DNA of 64,000 bases from Corticimicrobacter sp040137905 (GCF_040137905.1 NZ_JBEFDG010000032.1:1-64000), one strand, 5' to 3'. Counted from the stretch's first letter, positions 35,822-45,047 are shown. Numbers and translations: made by a program. Notes: generated from the letters alone by a model not told the origin.

Positions 35822-38209
35822 TCAGAAGCGGTATGTCATGGTGGCCAGCACGGTGCGTGGCTGCCCAGGCATGCTGGTCGAGCGCCAGTACTCCCGGTCG
35901 GCCAGATTGGTGACGGCCAGACTCGCCTGCCAGGCTGCCTCGCGCCAGCCGATCATGGCGTCCCAGCGGGTATAGCCGGGCAGTTTTTCCGTATTGGGAA
36001 TGTCGATCCAGCGTGCGTCCACATAGGTCAGTCCGGTTTCGGCAAAAAATCCGGTTTGTGGCGCGTAGGTCAGGAACAGGCTACCGTTGCGTCGACCGGT
36101 TCCGCTCTTGTACTGGTTTTCGCGGTCGGGTGAGCTGGCGTCTTCGACCACCTTGGCTGACTGCAGGCCGATGCCGCCGCGCACGTACCAGTTGGTGGCA
36201 ATCCTGCCCGACAGGCTGAATTCCATGCCCTGGGTACGTTCCTTGCCGGCCACCTCCCAGCGATCCGGCTCATTGATGGAGTCAGGGCGATAACGGATGT
36301 TGTAGCGTTCCAGCTGGAAGAGCGACAGTTGGGTCGACAGATTGCCGTCCAGCCATTCGCTCTTGAGGCCGGTCTCGTATTGCCGGGTGTATTCGGGATC
36401 GGTGTTGTAGACCGCGGTCTGATCGACGCTGACACTCAGCAATCCGGAGCCACCATAGGGGGTGAAGGTCTTGCCGTAAGACACATACAAGCTGTGTTCG
36501 GGCACGGGTTGCCAGATCAGGCCGATACGTGGGCTGGTGGTGGTCCCTTCATACGAGCGGCTCTGGCCTGACAACTGGTTGCGTGACCGAAAGCGGAACT
36601 GTTCGGTACGCAGGCCCAGCAGGACTTTCCATTCGGGGGTCAGGCTGATCAGATCCTGCAGGTAGATAGCCCTGGCATGGGCCTGGTGGCGATTTTCCTG
36701 TGTGGCGGTGCCCTGGGGGGGCTTGGGGAGCCAGACCGGATTATCGATGTCGATAGGATCAATAAGACCGCGCTGCGTGGCCAGACTGGGGCGGCGCTGT
36801 TCATGCGAATAGTCCAGACCGACCAGCAGGTCGTGTGCCATGCCGGCCAGTTCGAACTGGCCGGTCAGGTCGAGGTTGGTCGTGAGCGTGGTGTTATCGG
36901 TTTGCTGCCAGGCCCGTAGCCGGCCCTGCAGTGTGTCGCGGCCTTGCAAGGCTGCAGGTTGAGAGCAAGATGCGCCGGAGGTCTGATTGACCCCGTCGGC
37001 ACTGCAGAAAAAGCCGCTGTACAGGTGGTCGAAGTTCTGGGACTGCTTGCGATGCCCGACCACCCAGCGCAGCGCCCAGTTGTCGTTGAAGGCGTACTTC
37101 ATGTCCGAGCGGAAATAGCGCAGCCTGTCTTCGGCATAATCATCGGGGTGGGCGAAAGCGCGCCGGATCGACAGCCCGGAGGGCAGGTTGTCGTAGGCCA
37201 GCCCGCGGTCCGGCACACGCCAGGCTTCGTCGTGGGTGTATTGCAGCAGCCAACTGAAATTGTCGTGGTTGTCGAACAGAATGCTGGGCGAGACCATCCG
37301 GTTGCGATAGCGGATGTCATCCCGGAAACTGTGGCCGTTCTCGGCATCGGCGGTCAGACGCACTGCGATATTCGGGTGTACGACCTCGTTGATGTCGAGC
37401 GTACCGCCGGCTGTTTGCCACGAACCGCCACGCAGCGTGACTGAACTGCCCAGGTCGAAGCGGGCCTGTTTGCTGATCTGGTTGACGATGCCGCCGCCGC
37501 TGCCACGACCATAGAGTACCGATGCGGGGCCTTTCAGGACCTCGACCCGTTCGATATTGGCCGTGCTGTGGCGGATCTGGCCACTGGCGCGGATGCCATC
37601 CAGGTAAATATCGTTCGACGATGCCTCGAAACCCCGGATCATGATGGAGTCGGCCCGCATGTCTGGTTGCGTGTCGATGTTGGGGATGCCTGCCAGCATC
37701 GTGCTCAGTTCGTTGATGCCGTAGTCCTTGGCCCGCTGCGTGTCCACAAAGTCCAGCGTCTGGGGAATATCCATGGGGTTGAGGGCTGTTCGGGTGGCCG
37801 TGGTGACCAGCCCGGGGCGCACGTCGAACACGTCCTGCTGGCCGTGCACATGGACGGCCGACAGTTGCGAGACGGTTGCCGTATCGCGTGCCGGTGCGAT
37901 CGTGAAGATGCGCTCATCGCTGCTGTCGACACGCAGGCTGCTGCCCTGCAGCAGGCGCTCCAGCGCCTGGCGAGGCGTATGCTGGCCTGTCAGTGCCGGT
38001 GCGTTCAGACTGGCCGGAATGCTGTCCACATAGAGGATCTGGATGCCGCTTTGCTGGGCGACGGCCTGGATGGCGGCGCTCAAGGGTTGGGCGGGAATGG
38101 CAAAGGTCTGGGCGGCCTGCTGTGCATGGGCCTGGACGGACAGCGTGGATGCGCCGGCCAGTGCCAGGGCGCAGATTGCGCTGTGGGCCGGTGGAAAGAA
38201 GCGAGACAC
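35822..38209 (-). CDS. TonB-dependent ferric-siderophore receptor with signalling domain
   Basis: The 795-residue outer-membrane transducer of the FpvA/FecA type has a signal peptide (1-29), then a secretin/TonB N-terminal signalling domain (about 30-105, IPAQPLSAAIQAVAQQSGI) that talks to FecR, a plug (about 140-255, with SIMIRGFEASSNDIYLDGI) and a 22-strand barrel ending in the terminal Phe (TMTYRF). With the fecI- and fecR-like genes upstream it forms a cell-surface signalling set in which ligand binding releases the sigma factor. The siderophore is unknown. No siderophore synthesis genes are in the window, so it may serve a xenosiderophore. Confidence 0.93.
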   Translation of the reverse strand: MSRFFPPAHSAICALALAGASTLSVQAHAQQAAQTFAIPAQPLSAAIQAVAQQSGIQILYVDSIPASLNAPALTGQHTPRQALERLLQGSSLRVDSSDERIFTIAPARDTATVSQLSAVHVHGQQDVFDVRPGLVTTATRTALNPMDIPQTLDFVDTQRAKDYGINELSTMLAGIPNIDTQPDMRADSIMIRGFEASSNDIYLDGIRASGQIRHSTANIERVEVLKGPASVLYGRGSGGGIVNQISKQARFDLGSSVTLRGGSWQTAGGTLDINEVVHPNIAVRLTADAENGHSFRDDIRYRNRMVSPSILFDNHDNFSWLLQYTHDEAWRVPDRGLAYDNLPSGLSIRRAFAHPDDYAEDRLRYFRSDMKYAFNDNWALRWVVGHRKQSQNFDHLYSGFFCSADGVNQTSGASCSQPAALQGRDTLQGRLRAWQQTDNTTLTTNLDLTGQFELAGMAHDLLVGLDYSHEQRRPSLATQRGLIDPIDIDNPVWLPKPPQGTATQENRHQAHARAIYLQDLISLTPEWKVLLGLRTEQFRFRSRNQLSGQSRSYEGTTTSPRIGLIWQPVPEHSLYVSYGKTFTPYGGSGLLSVSVDQTAVYNTDPEYTRQYETGLKSEWLDGNLSTQLSLFQLERYNIRYRPDSINEPDRWEVAGKERTQGMEFSLSGRIATNWYVRGGIGLQSAKVVEDASSPDRENQYKSGTGRRNGSLFLTYAPQTGFFAETGLTYVDARWIDIPNTEKLPGYTRWDAMIGWREAAWQASLAVTNLADREYWRSTSMPGQPRTVLATMTYRF

Positions 38210-38298
38210 GGAAACAACCTCCCTGGGTGAATCAAGATGCGATGTGGGAGTAAGCCGTTTCTGGCTGCTAGAGTGCCAACCTGAATTTACAAATTATT

Positions 38299-39186
38299 TC
38301 ATTTTGCCGGACGGCGACGGATATCAAGACTGCCGTCGGATTGCTTTTGCACGGCCAGCGGTGCGATACGGGGCAGGAAGGCCAGGATATCCTCGAGATT
38401 GCCGAGTTCAAACTGTCCGGTGATCGGCAGGGTTGCCAGGCTGTTGTCGTGCAGGCGGATCGGTGCCTGCCGGTAACGCTGGATTTCGGATAGCACCGTG
38501 CCCAACGGTGTCTGGCGGAACAGCAGTTTGCCGTCGCGCCATGCCAGCCGGTCTGGATCGGCATCGCGGTGTGTGGTGTGCGTGCCGGCCTGTGTCAGGC
38601 GCAGGGCATCCTGTTCACGCAGGATGTGGCGTCGACCCTGGGCATCCAGCACATCGACACGTCCCTCCAATACCATGACGCCGATCTGTGCGCCCAGGTC
38701 CGTATGACGCACGGCAAAGACCGTACCGATATCTTCAATCAGTACCGGCCCGGCCTGCACCGTAAAGCTGCGCAGCGCGGAGTGGGCGGCGGTGAAGATG
38801 GCCTCGCCCTGCTCCAGTGTGAATTCCCGGGAAAACAGCCGATAGCGCACTGCAATGCGGCTATCGGTATTGAGTGCCAGTGTGCTGCCATCCGAGAGTG
38901 TCCAGTGTCCGCGCTGGCCGATGCGCATCTGCAGGGTGTGCTGTTCCAGAACCGGATTCCAGAGCCGCAGGCCGGTGGCCAGGATTGCCAGCAGCGTCAG
39001 GCTGGCGGCGGCTGTCAGGCGTCGCTTGCGGCGACGCGCACGGCGCAGGATTTCATCCGGGGTGGGCAGAACCAGACGCAGGGTCTCCAGATAGGGTTGC
39101 AAGGCCTCCTGAGCGACAGGCTCGCTGGTGATGGGCGGCGAGGCATGGCCGGATACGGGACCACCGGTTGCAGGCTCAGGCCGCAT
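38299..39186 (-). CDS. fecR: FecR-family anti-sigma regulator
   Basis: The 295-residue inner-membrane signal transducer has a short cytoplasmic N-terminus, one membrane helix near residues 56-74 (after the basic RRARRRKRR), and a periplasmic FecR domain (about 90-200, including WTLSDGSTLALNTDSRIAVRY and GPVLIEDIGTVFAVRH). It passes the receptor signal to the sigma factor. The ATG at 39186 overlaps the sigma gene's end by 11 nt; the frame is open further upstream but is then a shadow of fecI. The receptor gene follows after 89 nt. Confidence 0.92.
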   Translation of the reverse strand: MRPEPATGGPVSGHASPPITSEPVAQEALQPYLETLRLVLPTPDEILRRARRRKRRLTAAASLTLLAILATGLRLWNPVLEQHTLQMRIGQRGHWTLSDGSTLALNTDSRIAVRYRLFSREFTLEQGEAIFTAAHSALRSFTVQAGPVLIEDIGTVFAVRHTDLGAQIGVMVLEGRVDVLDAQGRRHILREQDALRLTQAGTHTTHRDADPDRLAWRDGKLLFRQTPLGTVLSEIQRYRQAPIRLHDNSLATLPITGQFELGNLEDILAFLPRIAPLAVQKQSDGSLDIRRRPAK

Positions 39187-39688
39187 GGTCGAGCACTTCC
39201 CGTATGGCGGCATGGGCGCGTTCAAGGTGCCGGGCGACCATGGTGCGCGATATGCCCAGCATGTCTGCGACCCGGGTCTGCGGAACCTGATGCAGCACAT
39301 GCAGTGAAAAGACCTCCTGGCAGCGCAATGGCAGGCTGGCCAGGCACTGGATCAGGCGGGCCTCGGTCTGCAGGCTTTCCAGCGCTTCGTGTGGGTTGGG
39401 CGTGGCTTCGGGTTGCAGCCAGTGCTGTGCGGCGGGTTGTTCGAGCGCTGCCTGGCGGGCACGCTGGCTGCGCCAGTGATCGATGGCCTGGTGCGTGGCC
39501 AGGCGGTAGAGAAAGGCGCGGGGTTGGCGAATGGCCTGTCGTGGCGTGGTCAGCAGGTCGACGCTGACATCCTGAACCACATCCTGCGCAAAATGCCGAC
39601 AGCCAAAGCGTGTCTGGATGTGGCCGACCAGCGCATCATAGTGGCGGATCAGGGCTGCCAGGATGGGCGTTGCGGTAGGTGTGGACAT
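39176..39688 (-). CDS. fecI: ECF RNA polymerase sigma factor, FecI type
   Basis: The 170-residue iron-starvation sigma factor has region 2 (about residues 10-75, RHYDALVGHIQTRFGCRHFAQDVVQDV) and region 4 (about 115-165, SLPLRCQEVFSLHVLHQVPQTRVADMLGISRTMVARHLERA). It directs transcription of the receptor gene when the siderophore is bound. The ATG at 39688 matches the family; a GTG at 39697 is in frame. A Fur-like site lies 36-54 nt upstream, giving a standard Fur plus surface-signalling circuit. Confidence 0.93.
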   Translation of the reverse strand: MSTPTATPILAALIRHYDALVGHIQTRFGCRHFAQDVVQDVSVDLLTTPRQAIRQPRAFLYRLATHQAIDHWRSQRARQAALEQPAAQHWLQPEATPNPHEALESLQTEARLIQCLASLPLRCQEVFSLHVLHQVPQTRVADMLGISRTMVARHLERAHAAIREVLDHAA

Positions 39689-39723
39689 CGGAAACACGAT
39701 TGAATTGTTCCGACGATTTTAGC

Positions 39724-39742
39724 ATTAATAATGGTTATTATT
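39724..39742 (-). promoter_or_regulatory. Fur-box-like site upstream of fecI
   Basis: Read on the minus strand, AATAATAACCATTATTAAT matches the 19-bp Fur consensus (GATAATGATAATCATTATC) at 12 positions and contains a perfect TAATAA-N3-TTATTA dyad. The placement just before an iron-starvation sigma gene supports it. The match was scored by eye. Confidence 0.6.
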
Positions 39743-39777
39743 ACTGATTTGGTGTGATACCTGCATAACCCTCGGGG

Positions 39778-40248
39778 CTATGCATCTCTTCGCTGCAGCG
39801 GCAGCCGCCCCTGCTTGAGCTGGCGCAGTACGAAACTGGACTTGCTGTGGCGGATGCCCGGGATCAGATAGAGCCGTTCGCGCAGCAGCCGCTCATAGTC
39901 ACGCGTATCGCGCACGGCGATGCGGATGTAATAGTCGTAGTCGCCCGACACCAGATAGGCCTCCAGCACCTCCGGGATATCGGCCAGGGCGCGGCCGAAT
40001 TCGTAGAGTGTCTGCTCACTGTGGTCATCCAGCGTGACATGCACGATCACCGTGTCCTGATAGCCCAGTTGGGCAGGGTCGAGATCGACGGTATAGCCCC
40101 GGATCACGCCAGCCTGTTCCATGCGCTTGATGCGGTTCCAGCAGGGCGTGGATGACAGTCCGACCTCGGCACCGATCTCGCTCAGACTGGCTCGGGCATT
40201 GCGTTGCAGGGACGCCAGGATGGCCAGATCAAACTTGTCCAGATTCAT
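39778..40248 (-). CDS. Lrp/AsnC-family transcriptional regulator
   Basis: The 156-residue leucine-responsive-type regulator has a helix-turn-helix at about residues 20-45 (SLSEIGAEVGLSSTPCWNRIKRME) and a C-terminal RAM amino-acid sensing domain (about 65-145, with EVLEAYLVSGDYDYYIRI). It is divergent from an acetolactate synthase gene across a 103-nt AT-rich spacer containing a TTTCTT/AAGAAA dyad (40249-40276). Control of branched-chain amino acid synthesis is the obvious, but unproven, role. Confidence 0.94.
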   Translation of the reverse strand: MNLDKFDLAILASLQRNARASLSEIGAEVGLSSTPCWNRIKRMEQAGVIRGYTVDLDPAQLGYQDTVIVHVTLDDHSEQTLYEFGRALADIPEVLEAYLVSGDYDYYIRIAVRDTRDYERLLRERLYLIPGIRHSKSSFVLRQLKQGRLPLQRRDA

Positions 40249-40276
40249 TTTCTTTAAAAGTGATTTTTTGAAGAAA
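40249..40276. promoter_or_regulatory. AT-rich dyad in the lrp-acetolactate synthase spacer
   Basis: TTTCTT (40249-40254) and AAGAAA (40271-40276) form a dyad with 16-nt spacing, directly adjoining the start of the Lrp-family gene. Lrp sites are AT-rich and degenerate, so this is a plausible autoregulatory site; weakly supported. Confidence 0.35.
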
Positions 40277-40314
40277 GATTTCCTATTTTATGGCGAAAAC
40301 TGGAGAAATAAAGG

Positions 40315-40368
40315 ATGCCTATTCTGCGGCTGCACAGATACGATATCCGGCATGAACAGTTCCCGTGA
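40315..40368 (+). CDS. Short leader ORF overlapping the acetolactate synthase start
   Basis: A 17-codon ORF (MPILRLHRYDIRHEQFP) starts at an ATG preceded by GGAG at 9 nt, a far better ribosome site than the downstream acetolactate synthase ATG has. It ends 16 nt inside that gene in a different frame, so terminating ribosomes could re-initiate at 40352 (translational coupling). It contains two Ile and two Leu codons, a modest enrichment for a branched-chain leader. It may also be a chance ORF. Confidence 0.4.
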   Translation: MPILRLHRYDIRHEQFP

Positions 40369-42106
40369 TCTCCAGCTCAGAACCGGCGCCCAGGCGCTGC
40401 TCGATCAACTCGTCGCCCTTGGGGTCGATACCATTTTCGGCTATCCGGGGGGGGCTGTATTGCCGCTTTATGATGCGCTGCATGCCGAGCCCAGGCTGCG
40501 CCATGTTCTGGTGCGCCATGAACAGGCTGCCGTTCACGCCGCAGAAGGCTATGCGCGCAGCACGGGGCGGACCGGTGTGGTTTTGGTTACGTCTGGTCCC
40601 GGCATGGCCAATACCGTGTCCGGGCTGCTCGATGCCATGTGTGATTCGGTCCCGGTGCTGTGCATCAGCGGCCAGGTCTCGACGGCGGTGATCGGCACCG
40701 ATGCCTTCCAGGAGTGTGATGCGGTGGGGATTTCCCGGCCCGTGACCAAGTGGAATACGCAGATCCGCTCGACCTCCGATGTTGCCAGGGTGATCGAGCG
40801 CGCCTATGCGCTGACGCGTCAGGGGCGGCCGGGTCCGGTGCTGGTCGATGTGCCCAAGGATGTGCAGCAGGGGCGTGCCCCGCAGCGTGCCGGCTATGGA
40901 CGGGGGCGGCAGGAGGCAGCACCCCGCCTGCCGCGTGGCGGCCTGACGCGAGCGGCAGAGCTGATCGCAGCGGCCCGGCGGCCCGTATTCTATGGGGGGG
41001 GCGGTCTGATCCAGTCCGGACCTCAGGCCTGCGCGGATTTCACCGCCCTGGTACGGCGTGTCGGGGCACCTTGCACGCTGACCCTGATGGGGCTGGGAGC
41101 CTATCCGCCTGACGATGGCCAGTTCCTGGGCATGCTGGGCATGCACGGTACGCTGGAGGCCAATCTCGCCATGCATGAGGCCGATCTGGTGGTCTGCGTC
41201 GGTGCCCGCTTCGATGACCGCATTACCGGTCGCCTGGATGCCTTCTGTCCGGGTGCGCAGAAAATCCACATCGATATCGATCCGACGTCGATCAACAAGG
41301 TGGTGCCTGTCGATGTGGCCCTGGTGGGCGATTGCGGGCAGATGCTGCTGGGCCTGGCGGCGGCGCTCGAGCCGTTCTGGCCTGCACTGGAGGCTGAACC
41401 GCAGCGGCTGGCCGGCTGGTGGGGCAGGATAGCCACATGGCGCGCGCAACAGTGTCTGGCCGTGCCTGAAAATGACCAGCACATCCTGCCGCAGGCGCTG
41501 ATGCAGTCGCTGGACCGGGCATTGGCGGGGCGCGATGCCGTGGTTTCCACCGATGTCGGTCAGCACCAGATGTGGGCGGCACAGCACCTCTCGGTGCGAG
41601 GGCCGGGGCGCTGGCTGACGTCCGGCGGTGCGGGCACCATGGGGTATGGCCTGCCGGCGGCCATCGGTGCGCAGATTGCCCATCCGGCACGCACCGTGGT
41701 GTGCGTCAGCGGTGATGCCTCGATCATGATGAATATCCAGGAACTGGCCACGGCCAGCCAGCATGCCGTACCGGTCAAGGTGGTGCTCTGCAACAACGGC
41801 TACATGGGCATGGTCCGACAGTGGCAGGAGCTGATTCATGGCGGGCGCTACAGCCACAGCCAGCATGTGGCGCAGCCCGATTTCGTGCAGTTGGCGCAGG
41901 CTTTCGGCTGGGCTGCAGAACGTGTGTCCGATCCGGCCATGCTTGCAGCGGCACTGCAGCGGTGCCTGGATCATCCGGGGGCCTATTTCCTGGATGTCTG
42001 CGTGGCTGACCAGGAAAACTGCTTTCCGATGATGCCGGCAGGCGTGGGACACAACGAGATCATGCTGGACGCAGAGACCTGGTTCCGGGCGCACCCTGTG
42101 CCGTAG
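40352..42106 (+). CDS. ilvB: Acetolactate synthase, large (catalytic) subunit
   Basis: The 584-residue thiamine-diphosphate enzyme condenses two pyruvates to 2-acetolactate (or pyruvate with 2-oxobutyrate), the first common step of branched-chain amino acid synthesis. Seen are IFGYPGGAVLPLYD near residue 28, the catalytic Glu57 in RHEQAAVHAAEGYA, VFYGGGGL in the central domain, and the ThDP motif GDASIMMNIQELATASQ to LCNNGYMG near 454. MVRQWQ supports an anabolic AHAS rather than the fermentative type. No small regulatory subunit gene (ilvN/ilvH) follows, so feedback control must come from elsewhere. The ATG at 40352 gives the usual N-terminus. Confidence 0.9.
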   Translation: MNSSRDLQLRTGAQALLDQLVALGVDTIFGYPGGAVLPLYDALHAEPRLRHVLVRHEQAAVHAAEGYARSTGRTGVVLVTSGPGMANTVSGLLDAMCDSVPVLCISGQVSTAVIGTDAFQECDAVGISRPVTKWNTQIRSTSDVARVIERAYALTRQGRPGPVLVDVPKDVQQGRAPQRAGYGRGRQEAAPRLPRGGLTRAAELIAAARRPVFYGGGGLIQSGPQACADFTALVRRVGAPCTLTLMGLGAYPPDDGQFLGMLGMHGTLEANLAMHEADLVVCVGARFDDRITGRLDAFCPGAQKIHIDIDPTSINKVVPVDVALVGDCGQMLLGLAAALEPFWPALEAEPQRLAGWWGRIATWRAQQCLAVPENDQHILPQALMQSLDRALAGRDAVVSTDVGQHQMWAAQHLSVRGPGRWLTSGGAGTMGYGLPAAIGAQIAHPARTVVCVSGDASIMMNIQELATASQHAVPVKVVLCNNGYMGMVRQWQELIHGGRYSHSQHVAQPDFVQLAQAFGWAAERVSDPAMLAAALQRCLDHPGAYFLDVCVADQENCFPMMPAGVGHNEIMLDAETWFRAHPVP

Positions 42107-42174
42107 CGGGAAATATGTCGGGCGTGCCGACAGCAGTAGAATGGCCGACTTGATCTGGTCTTGCGGAGTGCTCC

Positions 42175-42894
42175 ATGGTTATCGGTCCTTTCATCAACAG
42201 CGCCGCCATCCTGCTGGGTGGCATCGGTGGCGCGGCACTGGGAGACCGGATTCCGGCCAGCCTGCGCAAGACGCTGCCATCGGTGTTTGGGCTGGCGGCC
42301 CTGGGCATGGGCGTCATGCTGACCGTGCGCACTGCGCATCTGCCGGTTGCGGTGATGGCGCTGTTGCTGGGGGCGGTGATTGGCGAGTTGTGTCGTCTGG
42401 AACACTGGATCGGTCGCGCCGGCAATGCGGTGCGGCTGCTGGTGGAGCGTCGCAGCGGCACGGGCCATGCCGCGCCTGCGGATGAACAGGCTTTCCTGGA
42501 TCGCTATGTGGTGGTGGTCGTGTTGTTCTGCGCCAGCGGTGCCGGGGTATTCGGTTCCATGCAGGAAGGCATGACGGGCGATGCCAGCGTATTGCTCGCC
42601 AAGGCGTTCCTGGACCTGTTCACGGCGGCAATTTTTGCCTCCAGCCTGGGCTATGCCGTGGCCGTGATTGCCGCGCCGCAACTGGCGATCCAACTGATGT
42701 TGGCGCTGGCTGCGGGATTTCTGATGCCACTGACCGATGCCGGCATGCAGGCAGACTTCTCCGGTACGGGGGGCCTGCTGCTGCTGGCAACCGGGTTCCG
42801 GATCTGCGGCATGCTGAATCTGCCGGTTGCCAATCTGTTGCCGGCTCTGGTGCTGGCGATGCCGCTGTCGGCGTTGTGGAGCCGGTTTTTCTGA
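42175..42894 (+). CDS. DUF554-family integral membrane protein
   Basis: The 239-residue hydrophobic protein of the DUF554 (YqgA/YdfK) family has about seven predicted membrane helices. Characteristic sequences are GPFINSAAILLGGIGGAALGDRI at the N-terminus, LLGAVIGELCRLEHWIG near residue 65 and the mid-protein LFCASGAGVFGSMQEG. No function is established for the family. It follows the acetolactate synthase by 68 nt on the same strand and may be cotranscribed. The GTG/TTG choice is not an issue: the ATG at 42175 is well placed. Confidence 0.9.
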   Translation: MVIGPFINSAAILLGGIGGAALGDRIPASLRKTLPSVFGLAALGMGVMLTVRTAHLPVAVMALLLGAVIGELCRLEHWIGRAGNAVRLLVERRSGTGHAAPADEQAFLDRYVVVVVLFCASGAGVFGSMQEGMTGDASVLLAKAFLDLFTAAIFASSLGYAVAVIAAPQLAIQLMLALAAGFLMPLTDAGMQADFSGTGGLLLLATGFRICGMLNLPVANLLPALVLAMPLSALWSRFF

Positions 42895-42995
42895 CGGTCG
42901 GCGATAGAACTGTCGATTCCTTGCTTTTAGGTCCATACGCCACCGAGTGTTTCCATGTGGCGCATGGACTGGCTCAATTGTTTGCTGAGCAAGAA

Positions 42996-45047
42996 TTACA
43001 TTTTCAGGTTCAGTGAGAGATAGGCTGCGCGACCTGCGCCGGGAGAGAACATGGGTTGACTCGCATCACCCCAGAAGAAATTGTCATACCAGGCGTAGAC
43101 ATACTCACGGTTGGCCAGATTCTTGAGTTGCAGGTCCACGCTGATGCTGTCGCTGAAATCATATTTCACGCTGGCATCCAGCAGTGTGAAACCGCCATAT
43201 TTCCCTTGTGCATTGAGTTCATCGATGTAGTAGGCACCCTGGCGCCGCCCTTGCAGGCCAATCGTCCATTTGGCGGCAGGCTTGTACTCCACGCCGAGAT
43301 TGGAAATGTGGCGAGGGGTGGAAAACACTTCTTTACCGGCCAGGGATGTGCCGTCGGCAAGAAAGGCACTCTTGACCTTGGCTTCCTGGATGGCATGTGA
43401 AAACCAGACGCGCCATGTCGGGCTGAGGCGCGTTGCCACTTGCAGATCAAGGCCCCGTCGCCGCGTTTCGCCCAGACCCACGGTGGTGCCTGTACTGGGC
43501 ATATTCGAGACCTCATCGGTGGCGTCCTGCTGCCAGGCAGCAATGCGCGCTTGCGTACCGGGAGTCGGTTCGAAGCGAATCCCGATTTCCTTGCCGGTAT
43601 TGATTGATGGGCGGTATCCCGCCTGACCCGGTGTGATGTAGGCAGGGCTGGTCGATCCGGTCAGTATCTGGAAGGTTCGCCCCCAGTTGGCATAGACGTT
43701 GATGGCCGGTGTCAGACTGTATACCAGGCTCAGCTTGGGCTGCTTGATCCAGTTGTAATCCTGCAGGGGGGCTCGTTGACCAGTCAGGTTGAGTTCCGTA
43801 TGACCATGGAATTTATCCAGTCTGAAGGCTGGAATGATCTTCAGGCGCTCGGTGGGGCGAATGATGGCCTGCAGATAGACGCCGATGTTGTCCAGCGTAT
43901 AGCGTTCATCGTTCTGGGTGCGCGCCGCAGGGGCATTGAAGTCCGTGGGCAGGGCGTAGTTGAAGCGGTAGCGTTCGTACGTGTTGATCTGGCGTTCCAG
44001 GTTGATGCCTCCGTCGAGCATCAGGTAATCATTCGCCTGCCAGGTCATGTTGCTGAGCCAGCCGTACTGGCGCTCATCCCATATGCGTTGCTGGCGAGGG
44101 GCATTGCCGATCGGATAAGAGGTAAATGTAATGCGACGGTCATCCTCGTAGCTATTGAAGTAGAAACGATTGTTCCAGGCAAGCAGGTCGTTGATCTGCC
44201 AGTCCATGTGCAGGCTGGCATGTCGCATGTCGCGATCATCGCTGTCATTTGCATTTTTTTCTGCCGATTGATCCCTGTCGGCAGCAAGTTCGGTGGCGGT
44301 CAGAAAGCCGGGTTCTTCCGCCTCATGATGATGCAAGCGGGTGATCAGACCGATTCGGAAGTCGCCGGAATCCGAGGTCAGGAACCATTTGCCGCCCAAC
44401 GTATATTTTCGGGATGCGCTATTGGCTCGCTCACCGTGAATATCCTGTCGGGCGAGAATATAGTTCTGTGCAAAACCGCCCGACTCGCGGCCGATCGCCA
44501 TCTGTACTTCACGGGTGGCAAAACTGCCATAGGTCAGGCGGGCATCCGTGTAGTTGCCGCCCTGGCGGGTACCGATATTGATATTGCCGCCGATGTTGTG
44601 CAGGCCGTAGCGTGGATCGTTGGTGCCGCGAACCACTTCGATATAGTCAATATCGAGGGGGAAAATCATGTCGATGAAGCGCTGGTTGCCACTGTTCACG
44701 TTGCTGGGAATGCCGTCGATCATGACCTTGATGCCATTGATGTAGCCTTCTCCATTGAATGCGCGGAATGTCGGCTTGCCGGATTCGGCACCCATGCGTG
44801 TTTCGGTCAACTGGATGCCGGGCATCATGCCCAGCAATTCCCAGCTGTTGGTCACGTTTTGTGTGGCGACCTCTTCGCTTCCAATCACATCAACCGAAGT
44901 CAGGATGCTGCTGGCCGGCAGGGAAGCGCCCAATGTTTCCGAAACTGTCACGGCTCCCATGGTGACTGCCGTATTGTCGGAGGATGCTGCGTGTGTTGCG
45001 GATGCGAGCGTGCTGCATAGTATGAGTGGCCAAGCCAGGGGTCTCAT
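42996..45047 (-). CDS. TonB-dependent outer-membrane receptor, possibly zinc-related
   Basis: The 683-residue receptor has a signal peptide (1-20), a plug domain (about 45-165, ending VVRGTNDPRYGLHNIGGNINI) and a beta-barrel closing with a C-terminal YLSLNLKM rather than a terminal aromatic residue. It lacks the N-terminal signalling domain. A His/Glu-rich loop (RLHHHEAEEPG near residue 240) could coordinate metal. Upstream there is a good Zur-like site, so uptake of zinc or a zincophore is more likely than a ferric siderophore; that is inference. A ribosome site AAGG lies 8 nt before the ATG. It stands alone, bounded by a terminator on its upstream side. Confidence 0.88.
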   Translation of the reverse strand: MRPLAWPLILCSTLASATHAASSDNTAVTMGAVTVSETLGASLPASSILTSVDVIGSEEVATQNVTNSWELLGMMPGIQLTETRMGAESGKPTFRAFNGEGYINGIKVMIDGIPSNVNSGNQRFIDMIFPLDIDYIEVVRGTNDPRYGLHNIGGNINIGTRQGGNYTDARLTYGSFATREVQMAIGRESGGFAQNYILARQDIHGERANSASRKYTLGGKWFLTSDSGDFRIGLITRLHHHEAEEPGFLTATELAADRDQSAEKNANDSDDRDMRHASLHMDWQINDLLAWNNRFYFNSYEDDRRITFTSYPIGNAPRQQRIWDERQYGWLSNMTWQANDYLMLDGGINLERQINTYERYRFNYALPTDFNAPAARTQNDERYTLDNIGVYLQAIIRPTERLKIIPAFRLDKFHGHTELNLTGQRAPLQDYNWIKQPKLSLVYSLTPAINVYANWGRTFQILTGSTSPAYITPGQAGYRPSINTGKEIGIRFEPTPGTQARIAAWQQDATDEVSNMPSTGTTVGLGETRRRGLDLQVATRLSPTWRVWFSHAIQEAKVKSAFLADGTSLAGKEVFSTPRHISNLGVEYKPAAKWTIGLQGRRQGAYYIDELNAQGKYGGFTLLDASVKYDFSDSISVDLQLKNLANREYVYAWYDNFFWGDASQPMFSPGAGRAAYLSLNLKM

